From: Chitinophagaceae bacterium
Lineage (GTDB): Bacteria; Bacteroidota; Bacteroidia; Chitinophagales; Chitinophagaceae
Length of the DNA stretch: 12,849 nt
NCBI GenBank assembly: GCA_016787105.1
Contig: JAEUVI010000580.1
Location: 1 to 12,849, forward strand
Direction: 5' to 3'
Shown: piece by piece, positions 1 through 6,255 of the stretch
How positions within the stretch are numbered: position 1 is the stretch's first letter
How the letters are laid out: each line of letters starts with the position of its first letter
Translations under genes and position numbers: made by a program
Notes under the pieces: model-generated
Database searches by the model: none
What the model saw: only the letters and a program-made list of their open reading frames with translations
Told to the model about the DNA's origin: nothing

Positions 1-223
1 TTCCGGGCCTCTCCGGATACAAGCTTGCTTCAATAGCTTCAAGAATAAATTCACTATTAAAATCTTTAGAACAAAACAAGTCTATATCGATGGAGTGGCG
101 GTGCCCTTTTTGTAAAGCCAAAGCCGTACCGCCAACAAGCCGGAAAGGTGCAAGTGCAGGAATGGCCATCAGGTCATAAATCAACTGAAGACATTCGGGC
201 GATACGGTTTCTTTGTGTAGCAT
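1..223 (-). CDS. AbiEii-like nucleotidyltransferase, N-terminal part (cut by window edge)
   Basis: This is the first 74 codons of a nucleotidyltransferase-fold protein of the AbiEii/DUF1814 type, the toxin class of type IV toxin-antitoxin and phage-abortive systems. The start is an ATG at 221-223. The visible N-terminus carries the family signature FRLVGGTALALQKGH followed by RHSIDIDLF. The G31-G32 pair and the aspartates D46 and D48 match the nucleotide- and metal-binding core of this fold. The gene starts inside the last 43 bases of the upstream DUF6922-type gene in a different frame, which implies translational coupling and a paired function. The C-terminal two-thirds lie outside the window, so completeness cannot be judged. 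The family is clear. Whether the protein acts as a toxin, a phage-defence factor or a tRNA-modifying enzyme is inference. Confidence 0.85.
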   Translation of the reverse strand, partial: MLHKETVSPECLQLIYDLMAIPALAPFRLVGGTALALQKGHRHSIDIDLFCSKDFNSEFILEAIEASLYPERPG

Positions 224-474
224 GCCATTTCTTCTTTCTTAATATCGAATATCGTGGAGATAAAACTAATTGTATCGGGAAAAAAGAATAAATGCTTTTT
301 GAGAACAGCCTTTATTTCATTTTCACCATAATACCTGGTTATGGCAATCATATCTTCCCACTTGCCATATTCGAATATTTTCGCGATGATGTATTCCTTG
401 TTTTTTTCAAAATCAAGGTCTTCAAAGCGAATATCCCAGAATGCTTTTTTTGATATATCTGGCTTCCCTTTCAT
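181..474 (-). CDS. DUF6922-type small protein, probable antitoxin partner
   Basis: This is a 97-residue protein that begins MKGKPDISKKAFWDIRFEDL and continues with the pattern DFEKNKEYIIAKIFEYGKWE. Both match, from memory, the DUF6922 family, small Bacteroidota proteins encoded directly ahead of AbiEii-like nucleotidyltransferases. The tail KEEMACYTKKPYRPN is also typical of these proteins. There is no signal peptide and no membrane segment, so it should be cytoplasmic. Its final 43 bases overlap the start of the nucleotidyltransferase gene. By position it takes the place of the AbiEi antitoxin, but it shows no obvious winged-helix AbiEi sequence. The antitoxin role is inferred from gene order. 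A -7-like box (TAACTTTA) ends five bases before the ATG, so the message may be nearly leaderless. Confidence 0.8.
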   Translation of the reverse strand: MKGKPDISKKAFWDIRFEDLDFEKNKEYIIAKIFEYGKWEDMIAITRYYGENEIKAVLKKHLFFFPDTISFISTIFDIKKEEMACYTKKPYRPNVFS

Positions 475-479
475 TTTTC

Positions 480-487
480 TAAAGTTA
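480..487 (-). promoter_or_regulatory. Candidate -7 box for the toxin-antitoxin-like pair
   Basis: The minus strand reads TAACTTTA, seven of eight positions of the Bacteroidota -7 consensus TAnnTTTG, five bases ahead of the ATG at 474. No clear TTTG -33 element was found at the usual distance. Transcription would start at or very near the start codon. Confidence 0.35.
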
Positions 488-547
488 CAAAAAAGAAATT
501 GATGCGGTTAAACCAGGAGATCAAACAAGAATGAGTTGCCCCTGTTA

Positions 548-1345
548 TCAGAACGTAAAGCCCAGGCTCAGTATTATCTCTGCCGTTCCAAATGCATGTT
601 TCGCTTTTCCTTTATAAATCTTTAAGCCGGAGTAACGGGCATAATCCAGTTTGCCTGCAAGTTCGAGATATGCATATTTAAAAAAAGTAGATCGTATTGC
701 TCCCTCCATGCCTGTATTCCATCCGCCAAACTGAAAATCGGGATTGTTTTTTTCACCAAAGAAACTGTTTTGTACATGCGGTATTACCGGCCCTATTCCT
801 GCTTTGCCAAGTGCATCAATTTTTATGTGTTTTGATTTGTCTGTGTACCAGTTCCAGCGCTTAACGATATTGAACAAAAGAAAGTTCGCGCCGTTATTGA
901 GATAGTAATAGAAACCATTAGCTTCATTAAACAATACCGTACTATCTACACTTCTGCCGTTCAGCGTTCCTTTAATCTTTGCCTGTTGGCCATCTTCGAA
1001 AATAAACTTGGTATGATCAAAGTTTATTTCAAACCCAAGATTATTTTTATCATTTAAAAAATACCCGAGCCGATAATTATACTGAGGTATTGTCAATGCT
1101 TTGGAAAATAAGCCTTCATCCCAACCACGGTGATCGTGGCCTTTTATGTTTTTGAAACGATAATTGTTATTTAAATCGGGCTGATTGATTTTTACTGTAC
1201 TCCGTGTGTACCACTCGGTATTATATCCCCAGGAAAAGTAGATTTCAGCTTTTCTTTTTTTCTTCGTTTGTGCTGCTGTTGTTTTCGGGAAAATAAAAAA
1301 TAAAGCAATGCTTCCGGCCAGTATGCCGCATTTTCTTAAGCTCAT
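548..1345 (-). CDS. Outer-membrane beta-barrel protein, function unknown
   Basis: This is a 265-residue secreted protein. The N-terminus MSLRKCGILAGSIALFFIFP followed by KTTAAQ is a Sec signal peptide with cleavage likely after TAA. The mature part is rich in alternating aromatic and polar stretches (for example YNYRLGYFLNDKNNLGFEIN, then HTKFIF). It ends LSLGFTF with a terminal phenylalanine, as expected for an outer-membrane beta-barrel substrate of the BAM machinery. An in-frame TTG at 1378 would add 11 residues. I prefer the ATG at 1343-1345 because the signal peptide begins there and a -7 promoter box covers the TTG. The gene follows metH on the same strand but seems to have its own promoter. 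I do not recognise a specific function. Confidence 0.8.
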   Translation of the reverse strand: MSLRKCGILAGSIALFFIFPKTTAAQTKKKRKAEIYFSWGYNTEWYTRSTVKINQPDLNNNYRFKNIKGHDHRGWDEGLFSKALTIPQYNYRLGYFLNDKNNLGFEINFDHTKFIFEDGQQAKIKGTLNGRSVDSTVLFNEANGFYYYLNNGANFLLFNIVKRWNWYTDKSKHIKIDALGKAGIGPVIPHVQNSFFGEKNNPDFQFGGWNTGMEGAIRSTFFKYAYLELAGKLDYARYSGLKIYKGKAKHAFGTAEIILSLGFTF

Positions 1346-1375
1346 TATTTTTGGCGACTTGTTTTTTTGAAAGGG

Positions 1376-1383
1376 CAAAGATA
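1376..1383 (-). promoter_or_regulatory. -7 box (TATCTTTG) for the outer-membrane protein gene
   Basis: The minus strand reads TATCTTTG, a full match to the Bacteroidota -7 consensus TAnnTTTG, in the few bases between the methionine synthase stop and the outer-membrane protein start. It leaves about 30 bases to the ATG at 1345. It suggests the gene is transcribed on its own rather than only by read-through from metH, and it argues against the TTG start at 1378. No convincing -33 TTTG was seen. Confidence 0.5.
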
Positions 1384-1384
1384 T

Positions 1385-4078
1385 TTAATCCATAATTGGC
1401 CGCAGCCATTTTTCTGCTTCTTCTATACTCATATCCTTTCTTTTGGCATAATCCTCCAACTGGTCCCGTTGTATTTTACCTACGCCAAAATACTGGCTTT
1501 GCGGGTGGCTGAAATACCAGCCACATACAGAGGCAGCCGGATACATTGCCAGTGATTCTGTTAAATGAATGCCGGTAGCTTCTTCGCCGCCCAATAACTC
1601 AAATAGCTTATGCTTTTCCGTATGATCGGGGCAGGCAGGATATCCAGGTGCAGGGCGTATGCCAACATATGATTCTTTGATCAGCTCTTCATTGCTAAGC
1701 TGCTCATCTTTTACATAGCCCCAGAATTCTTTCCTGGTGCGTTCATGCAGGCATTCTGCAAACGCTTCAGCCAGCCTGTCGGCCAGGGCCTGCAGCATTA
1801 TTTTATTATAATCATCATATGCGGCTTCAAACTTTTTGATATGCGGCTCAATACCTTTTATTGTTACAGAAAAAGATCCTATATAATCCGTCTTTCCTGT
1901 TTCTTTTGGCGCAATAAAATCAGACAATGCAAGATTCGGCTGATCTGCAGCTTTCTTAACCTGCTGCCTCAATGACTGCAGACTGATAACTCCAGACTCT
2001 GTACTCACCTCAATAGTATCCGGCGCCACACTATTCGCTTTCCAGAAACCAACTACTCCCTGTGCAGATAGCCATTTTTCTTTTATAATCTGATCTAACA
2101 ATGCATTGGCATCATTGTACAGTTTTGTTGCTTCTACCCCTACTTTTTTATCTGTTAGTATTTGCGGAAAAGCGCCATGCAACTCCCATGAGATAAAGAA
2201 TGGTTTCCAGTCAATGTATTTTCTTAATTCACTGAGATTGTAATCATTGAAAACTTTTGTGCCGGTAAATGAAGGAACAGGTGGGGTATAGTCCTTCCAG
2301 TTAATTTTTGTTTTATTTGCTTGTGCTTCATTAAAAGGTAAAAACTGTTTTACCGGTCTTTTATTAGCGAAGTCTTCAGCAAGTTTTTTGTATTCTACAT
2401 CAACGGCGCTTAAAAATCCTGTTTTCTGATCGCTGCTTAATAGCGATCCGGCCACGGTTACACTCCGGCTTGCATCCAGCACATGCACCACACCATTATC
2501 GTATTGCGGGGCAATCTTAACTGCTGTATGCATACGTGAAGTAGTCGCACCGCCAATTAATAACGGTTGTTTCATTCCGCGGCGTTTCATTTCATGCGCT
2601 ACATGTACCATTTCGTCAAGGGATGGAGTGATTAATCCACTCAAGCCGATGATATCTGCTTTTTCTTTTTCTGCTGTATCCAGTATTTTATCTGTTGGCA
2701 CCATCACACCGAGATCCACAATATTGTACCCATTGCAGCCTAATACAACACCAACAATATTTTTCCCGATATCATGCACGTCACCTTTTACGGTAGCGAG
2801 TAATATTTTGGGCGCATTACCATTTGCAGCAAGTGGGTTACTCTTTTTTTCTTCTTCAATAAAAGGAGTGAGCCATGCCACAGATTTTTTCATCACTCTT
2901 GCCGACTTCACTACCTGCGGTAAAAACATTTTACCTGCGCCGAATAAATCTCCTACTACACCCATGCCATCCATTAATGGGCCTTCAATAACCTCAAGTG
3001 GTTTAGGATATTTTTTTCTTGCTTCTTCTGTATCTGCATCTATATAGTCGGTAATTCCATTTACCAATGCGTGTTTCAATCGTTCTTCTACAGAAGTATT
3101 TCTCCAGGCATCATCTGTTTTTTCTACTTTATCTTTTGCTTTTACAGTTTCTGCAAATGCAATCAGTTTTTCTGTGGCTTCGTTGTGATCATTATTAAGG
3201 TTGAGGATTACATCTTCACACAACTGCTTTAACTGTGGCTCTATTTCGTCGTAGACTACCAGCTGCCCTGCATTCACAATGCCCATATCCATGCCTGCTT
3301 TAATAGCATAGAAAAGAAATACAGAATGCATTGCTTCACGCACCGGTTCATTGCCACGAAATGAAAATGATAGATTGCTGACACCACCACTTACTTTGGT
3401 AAGTGGCATCAGTTGTTTTATTTCTCTTGTTGCCTCTATAAAGTCAACGCCATAATTGTTGTGTTCTTCCAACCCGGTAGCTATGGCGAATATGTTGGGA
3501 TCAAAAATAATATCCTGCGGATCGTAGCCTACCTTTTCCGTTAATATCTTATAAGCACGGTGACAAATTTCTACTTTTCGTTTTTTTGTATCGGCCTGGC
3601 CCTGCTCATCAAATGCCATTACAATTACCGAAGCACCATAAGACTGACAGATAATTGCCTGCTGTATAAATTTTTCTTCTCCTTCTTTCATGGAGATAGA
3701 ATTCACTATGCATTTTCCCTGTACACATTTTAACCCTGCTTCAATTATTTCAAACTTTGAGCTGTCAATCATGATGGGAATCTTCGCGATATCAGGTTCA
3801 CTTTGCAACAGGTTGAGAAAAGTGGTCATCGCATGCACACCATCAAGCAGTGCGTCGTCCATGTTTATGTCAAGTACCTGCGCCCCGTTTTCCACCTGCT
3901 GGCGGGCTACACTCAATGCTTCTTCGTATTTATTTTCCCGGATGAGGCGGGCAAATTTTTTAGAGCCTGTAACATTGGTACGTTCACCAATATTCAGAAA
4001 ATTTGTTTCTGGTCGTACTACAAGTGGCTCTAATCCGGAAAGACGTAAGTAAGGTTTTATTACAACAGGTTCGTTCAT
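1385..4078 (-). CDS. metH: Methionine synthase, folate/cobalamin/activation part of split MetH
   Basis: This 897-residue protein carries all of cobalamin-dependent methionine synthase except the homocysteine domain. The pterin-binding domain (about 20-290) starts at NFLNIGERTNVTGS and includes MIDSSKFEIIEAGLK. The cobalamin cap and binding domains span about 325-560, with the axial-ligand motif DVHDIGKN (H435). The AdoMet-binding activation domain spans about 570-897, with the hallmark RPAPGYPACPDHTEK at 808-822. It moves the methyl group of 5-methyltetrahydrofolate through cobalamin to homocysteine and can be reactivated by AdoMet. It needs the homocysteine half encoded upstream at 4202-5263. 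The ATG at 4076-4078 directly follows the stop codon of a 30-codon ORF with no gap, so translation is probably coupled. No frameshift or truncation was seen. The split is a normal Bacteroidota arrangement, to my knowledge. Confidence 0.97.
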   Translation of the reverse strand: MNEPVVIKPYLRLSGLEPLVVRPETNFLNIGERTNVTGSKKFARLIRENKYEEALSVARQQVENGAQVLDINMDDALLDGVHAMTTFLNLLQSEPDIAKIPIMIDSSKFEIIEAGLKCVQGKCIVNSISMKEGEEKFIQQAIICQSYGASVIVMAFDEQGQADTKKRKVEICHRAYKILTEKVGYDPQDIIFDPNIFAIATGLEEHNNYGVDFIEATREIKQLMPLTKVSGGVSNLSFSFRGNEPVREAMHSVFLFYAIKAGMDMGIVNAGQLVVYDEIEPQLKQLCEDVILNLNNDHNEATEKLIAFAETVKAKDKVEKTDDAWRNTSVEERLKHALVNGITDYIDADTEEARKKYPKPLEVIEGPLMDGMGVVGDLFGAGKMFLPQVVKSARVMKKSVAWLTPFIEEEKKSNPLAANGNAPKILLATVKGDVHDIGKNIVGVVLGCNGYNIVDLGVMVPTDKILDTAEKEKADIIGLSGLITPSLDEMVHVAHEMKRRGMKQPLLIGGATTSRMHTAVKIAPQYDNGVVHVLDASRSVTVAGSLLSSDQKTGFLSAVDVEYKKLAEDFANKRPVKQFLPFNEAQANKTKINWKDYTPPVPSFTGTKVFNDYNLSELRKYIDWKPFFISWELHGAFPQILTDKKVGVEATKLYNDANALLDQIIKEKWLSAQGVVGFWKANSVAPDTIEVSTESGVISLQSLRQQVKKAADQPNLALSDFIAPKETGKTDYIGSFSVTIKGIEPHIKKFEAAYDDYNKIMLQALADRLAEAFAECLHERTRKEFWGYVKDEQLSNEELIKESYVGIRPAPGYPACPDHTEKHKLFELLGGEEATGIHLTESLAMYPAASVCGWYFSHPQSQYFGVGKIQRDQLEDYAKRKDMSIEEAEKWLRPIMD

Positions 4079-4171
4079 CTAAGTTTTCTTTTTAGACAAC
4101 ACATTCCTGATAACTGAGTAGTTATTGATGATGAGAATCAGAATCGCTGTTACTAAAAGAAGTTTTTCCAT
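4079..4171 (-). CDS. Putative 30-residue single-helix membrane microprotein
   Basis: This ORF of 30 codons plus stop sits between the two metH genes. It begins MEKLLLVTAILILIINNYSV and ends with the basic tail LSKKKT. About 16 hydrophobic residues (4-19 or so) could form one transmembrane helix, with the lysine-rich end inside the cytoplasm. Its TAG stop abuts the metH ATG exactly (TAGATG), and its own ATG lies 30 bases after the stop of the upstream metH gene. A perfect 8-bp inverted repeat touches its start codon. It could be a real microprotein or a translated leader that couples expression of the second metH half. I know of no family for it. The tight packing and hydrophobic profile favour translation, but the short length allows chance. 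Confidence 0.45.
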   Translation of the reverse strand: MEKLLLVTAILILIINNYSVIRNVLSKKKT

Positions 4172-4190
4172 TTTGTAAGTAGTTACAAAA
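4171..4190 (-). promoter_or_regulatory. Perfect 8-bp hairpin at the microprotein start, between the metH genes
   Basis: The minus strand reads TTTTGTAA, loop CTAC, then TTACAAAA, and the final A is the first base of the microprotein ATG. There is no U-run after the stem, so it is not an intrinsic terminator. It may occlude ribosome entry, mark an RNA-processing site between the cistrons, or serve as a protein-binding palindrome. Confidence 0.5.
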
Positions 4191-4201
4191 TACTGTATTC
4201 T

Positions 4202-5263
4202 TTAATTAATTGCCAACTCTTTTTCTATCACAGGTAATGGCCGTGGTTTAATATTCTTCACATGTTCTGCTATATGACGGATATGGTCAGGCGTGGTGCC
4301 GCAGCAGCCGCCAACTATATTTACAAAGCCTTCATTCGCCCAGTCTTCCAGGAAATGTGCTGTTTGCTCAGGTTGTTCATCATATTCTCCCATTGCATTG
4401 GGCAAACCCGCATTCGGATAGGCTGATACATAACAGGAAGCTATCTGCGATAACTCTTCGATATGCGGCCTCATTTCTTTTGCTCCTAAAGCACAATTCA
4501 ATCCTATACTTAAAGGTTTTGCATGCGCAACAGAAGTATAAAATGCTTCAAGCGTTTGCCCGCTCAATGTTCTTCCTGAAGCATCGGTAATAGTTCCACT
4601 AATCATGATAGGGAGAGTCCCCTCTAAATCTCCCCCGGTGGAGGAGACTTTCGCAGAGTCTTTGTGATCTCTGAAGTATTTTTTAATAGCGAATATGGCA
4701 GCCTTTGCATTTAAAGTATCAAAGATTGTTTCTATCAACAGCAAATCCACACCGCCATCAACAAGGCCACTTACCTGTTCGTAATAGGCCGCAACTACTT
4801 CATCAAACGTAACTGCACGATAACCGGGATTATTTACATCGGGAGAAAGTGATAATGTTTTATTCAATGGTCCGATAGCACCTGCAACAAATTTTGGGCT
4901 ACTGCTTTTTTTCTCAGTATTGTATTCTTCAATAGCCTTCCTTGCGCATTTTGCGGCTGCTACATTCAGCTCGTATGCGAGAGATTGCATTTCATAATCT
5001 GCCATTGCGATAGCAGTACTGCTGAATGTATTGGTTTCAATAATATCCGCACCTGCCTCCAGGTATTTTTTGTGTATTTCGGTAATGATTTGCGGTTGAG
5101 TAATACAAAGCAAATCATTATTGCCTTTTACATCGAGGTGCCAGTCTTTAAAACGTTCGCCACGATAGTCAGCTTCTTTCAGTTTATATTGCTGAATCAT
5201 GGTGCCCATGGCGCCATCAATAACAAGAATGCGTTCTTTGAGTATGTCGCGAATAGATTTCAT
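4202..5263 (-). CDS. metH: Homocysteine S-methyltransferase half of split methionine synthase
   Basis: This 353-residue protein equals the N-terminal homocysteine-binding barrel of MetH. It starts MKSIRDILKERILVIDGAMG, includes IETIFDTLNAKAAIFAIKKY and SGTITDASGRTLSGQT, and has the zinc site of the family: C257 in GLNCALG and C320-C321 in GGCCGTTPDH. It presents zinc-activated homocysteine to the cobalamin half encoded just downstream. The ATG at 5261-5263 fits the conserved N-terminus. An upstream in-frame TTG at 5305 would add 14 residues encoded by a GC-rich repeat and is unlikely. About residues 202-217 hold an insertion-like stretch (DSAKVSSTGGDLEG) encoded by a palindromic repeat. It lies on the surface loop before LPIMISG, away from the zinc cysteines, so the enzyme is probably active. 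Confidence 0.95.
   Translation of the reverse strand: MKSIRDILKERILVIDGAMGTMIQQYKLKEADYRGERFKDWHLDVKGNNDLLCITQPQIITEIHKKYLEAGADIIETNTFSSTAIAMADYEMQSLAYELNVAAAKCARKAIEEYNTEKKSSSPKFVAGAIGPLNKTLSLSPDVNNPGYRAVTFDEVVAAYYEQVSGLVDGGVDLLLIETIFDTLNAKAAIFAIKKYFRDHKDSAKVSSTGGDLEGTLPIMISGTITDASGRTLSGQTLEAFYTSVAHAKPLSIGLNCALGAKEMRPHIEELSQIASCYVSAYPNAGLPNAMGEYDEQPEQTAHFLEDWANEGFVNIVGGCCGTTPDHIRHIAEHVKNIKPRPLPVIEKELAIN
4616..4653 (-). repeat. Imperfect palindromic repeat read in frame within metH
   Basis: On the minus strand the arms begin AGTCTCCTC and end GAGGGGACT, one mismatch over nine paired bases. Inner CTCC and GGGGGAG blocks pair as well. The unit resembles a short GC-rich palindrome that I recall as dispersed in many Bacteroidota genomes. 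Here it is in frame and encodes KVSSTGGDLEGT in the homocysteine-methyltransferase gene. That it is a mobile repeat is inference from its look. Confidence 0.55.
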
Positions 5264-5279
5264 AATACCAGCCTCCTCC
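5264..5279 (-). promoter_or_regulatory. Shine-Dalgarno-like GGAGGAGG before the metH homocysteine gene
   Basis: GGAGGAGG (5272-5279) stands eight bases ahead of the ATG at 5263. This is an unusually strong purine block for a phylum that mostly lacks such sites. It supports the ATG start. The block is part of the repeated GC-rich element just upstream and has a complementary CCTCCTCC in the same leader. Confidence 0.5.
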
Positions 5280-5301
5280 CGACCTCCTCCGAAGGAGGAG
5301 G
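5272..5301 (-). repeat. GC-rich palindrome with a duplicated arm at the metH start
   Basis: The minus strand carries CCTCCTCC (5301-5294), TTC, GGAGGAGG (5290-5283), TCG, and a second GGAGGAGG (5279-5272). The first arm can pair perfectly with either copy: a tight hairpin with a 3-base loop, or a wider one with a 14-base loop that would bury the Shine-Dalgarno-like block. It resembles the dispersed palindromic repeats of Bacteroidota, so it may be an inserted repeat rather than an evolved switch. Confidence 0.6.
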
Positions 5302-5442
5302 CCAACGGCGCTCAGCCCTCGCTATAAGGAAAGTCTTTTTTATTGTCGAACGTGTATTTATAGATTATGAGGATTACAGAACGTATAAGTGTGCGACGCA
5401 ACTAAAAATGATAGTAGCTATAAAGCTGACTTCATAATCATT

Positions 5443-5502
5443 ATCAAACTATAAACGTTGGGAAAACCAAGTGAGGTTTTTGTCGACGTTTATTAGTTCA
5501 AT
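5443..5502 (-). ncRNA. Structured RNA hairpin in the recR-metH spacer (metH leader)
   Basis: On the minus strand ATTGAACTAATAAACGT (5502-5486) pairs with ACGTTTATAGTTTGAT (5458-5443) over 16 base pairs with one bulge. Inside it a second stem pairs AAAACC with GGTTTT around a TCACTT loop (5463-5480). Two of the outer pairs are G-U only if the RNA is made from the minus strand. Read from the plus strand they would be A-C mismatches, so the structure points to a minus-strand transcript. No U-run follows, so it is not an intrinsic terminator. It matches no cobalamin or SAM riboswitch that I know. It may be a leader regulator or a processed 3' end of recR. Confidence 0.5.
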
Positions 5503-5542
5503 CAAGGCCGAACAATAAACAAATCCGCCTGTAATCAGGGTG

Positions 5543-5574
5543 CGAAGTTAATGGAATAGTATGGAATGTTCAAA
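5543..5574 (-). promoter_or_regulatory. Candidate metH promoter (TTTG, 20 bases, TAACTTCG)
   Basis: The minus strand has TTTG (5574-5571), a 20-base spacer, and TAACTTCG (5550-5543), one mismatch from TAnnTTTG. This is the only site in the window with both Bacteroidota promoter elements at near-normal spacing. It sits just after recR and would give a leader of about 270 bases for the metH genes, including the hairpin and the GC-rich palindrome. Confidence 0.45.
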
Positions 5575-5599
5575 TTGCCTGTTTGATTATTAACACGGC

Positions 5600-6217
5600 T
5601 TAATGATTGACATACTTTTCTACGGGAAGACGGTTTTGCAGGCTTCTAGCAAGGGTCATTTCATCTGCATATTCCAACTCGCCGCCAAATGCGATGCCCC
5701 GGGCAATGGTGGTAACGCGAATAGTGAGGGGCAGCAGTTTTTTCTGTATATAATAGATGGTGGTATCACCTTGTATGTTGGGGTTCAATGCAAAAATGAG
5801 TTCTTCTGTTTTTTCCTTTTGAATGCGATGAACCAGGGATTCAATATTCAATTGATCGGGGCCGATACCATCCAATGGTGAAATAATGCCGCCGAGAATA
5901 TGATAGGTGCCGCTATATTGCTGCGTGCTTTCAATGGCGATTACGTCGCGGATGCTTTCTACCACGCAAATCATTTCCTGCTTGCGCATACTATTGGCGC
6001 AGATAGAACAGATATCGCCATCTGCCACATTGAAGCAGCGCTGACAAAACTTTATTTCGCTGCGCATACGGGATATCACATCGCTGAATTGCTGTACACC
6101 GCCTTTTTCCTGCTTTAATAAATGCAATACGAGGCGTAGCGCTGTCTTTTTACCAATACCCGGCAATTTCGCAAATTCATTGACCGCATTTTCCAAAAGT
6201 GATGAAGAAAACTGCAT
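5600..6217 (-). CDS. recR: Recombination mediator RecR
   Basis: This 205-residue protein has the usual RecR length and layout. A helix-hairpin-helix stands at the N-terminus (FAKLPGIGKKTALRLVLHLL, about 15-34). It is followed by a four-cysteine zinc finger (C58, C61, C70, C73 in CQRCFNVADGDICSIC) and a Toprim domain (about 80-175) with the acidic start VVES (E87). The end ARGIAFGGELEYADEMTLAR is the conserved ATP-independent DNA-clamp part. RecR works with RecO and RecF to load RecA onto gapped DNA. The gene follows the lipoprotein gene by 38 bases on the same strand. The sequence TACCTTCG, a near match to a -7 box, ends four bases ahead of its ATG, so it may have its own, almost leaderless, message. 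Confidence 0.97.
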   Translation of the reverse strand: MQFSSSLLENAVNEFAKLPGIGKKTALRLVLHLLKQEKGGVQQFSDVISRMRSEIKFCQRCFNVADGDICSICANSMRKQEMICVVESIRDVIAIESTQQYSGTYHILGGIISPLDGIGPDQLNIESLVHRIQKEKTEELIFALNPNIQGDTTIYYIQKKLLPLTIRVTTIARGIAFGGELEYADEMTLARSLQNRLPVEKYVNH

Positions 6218-6221
6218 ATTG

Positions 6222-6229
6222 CGAAGGTA
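6222..6229 (-). promoter_or_regulatory. Candidate -7 box for recR
   Basis: The minus strand reads TACCTTCG, one mismatch from TAnnTTTG, four bases before the recR ATG. No -33 partner was found. It would yield a leaderless transcript, otherwise recR is read from the lipoprotein gene. Confidence 0.3.
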
Positions 6230-6255
6230 AGCGGAGTGCTTAAACTAACCTGATT

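Larger units (their letters stand above)
5264..5599 (-). other. 336-base spacer between recR and metH
   Basis: This gene-free stretch holds the promoter candidate, the long hairpin, an AT-rich middle without a recognisable ORF, and the GC-rich palindrome. A short ORF near 5438 on the minus strand stops after a few codons (MKSAL). I looked for the SAM-I core and for a B12-box and saw neither. Confidence 0.6.

Noticed and set aside
1346..1378. TTG start for the outer-membrane protein
   Set aside because: The codon lies inside a full-consensus -7 box, and the signal peptide begins properly at the ATG at 1345.
2628..4052. Plus-strand ORFs of 76-139 codons opposite metH
   Set aside because: They are antisense shadows of a highly conserved gene, with no domain likeness.
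4079..4201. Frameshift that split one metH gene in two
   Set aside because: Both halves have intact ends, separate start codons and a 123-base gap with its own ORF. Separate genes are the usual state in this phylum.
5264..5305. TTG start for the homocysteine-methyltransferase gene
   Set aside because: It would add 14 residues encoded by a repeat. The ATG at 5263 fits the family N-terminus and has a purine-rich site.
5264..5599. Cobalamin or SAM riboswitch upstream of the metH genes
   Set aside because: I looked for the B12-box and the SAM-I core on the minus strand and saw neither. The hairpin present has a different layout.
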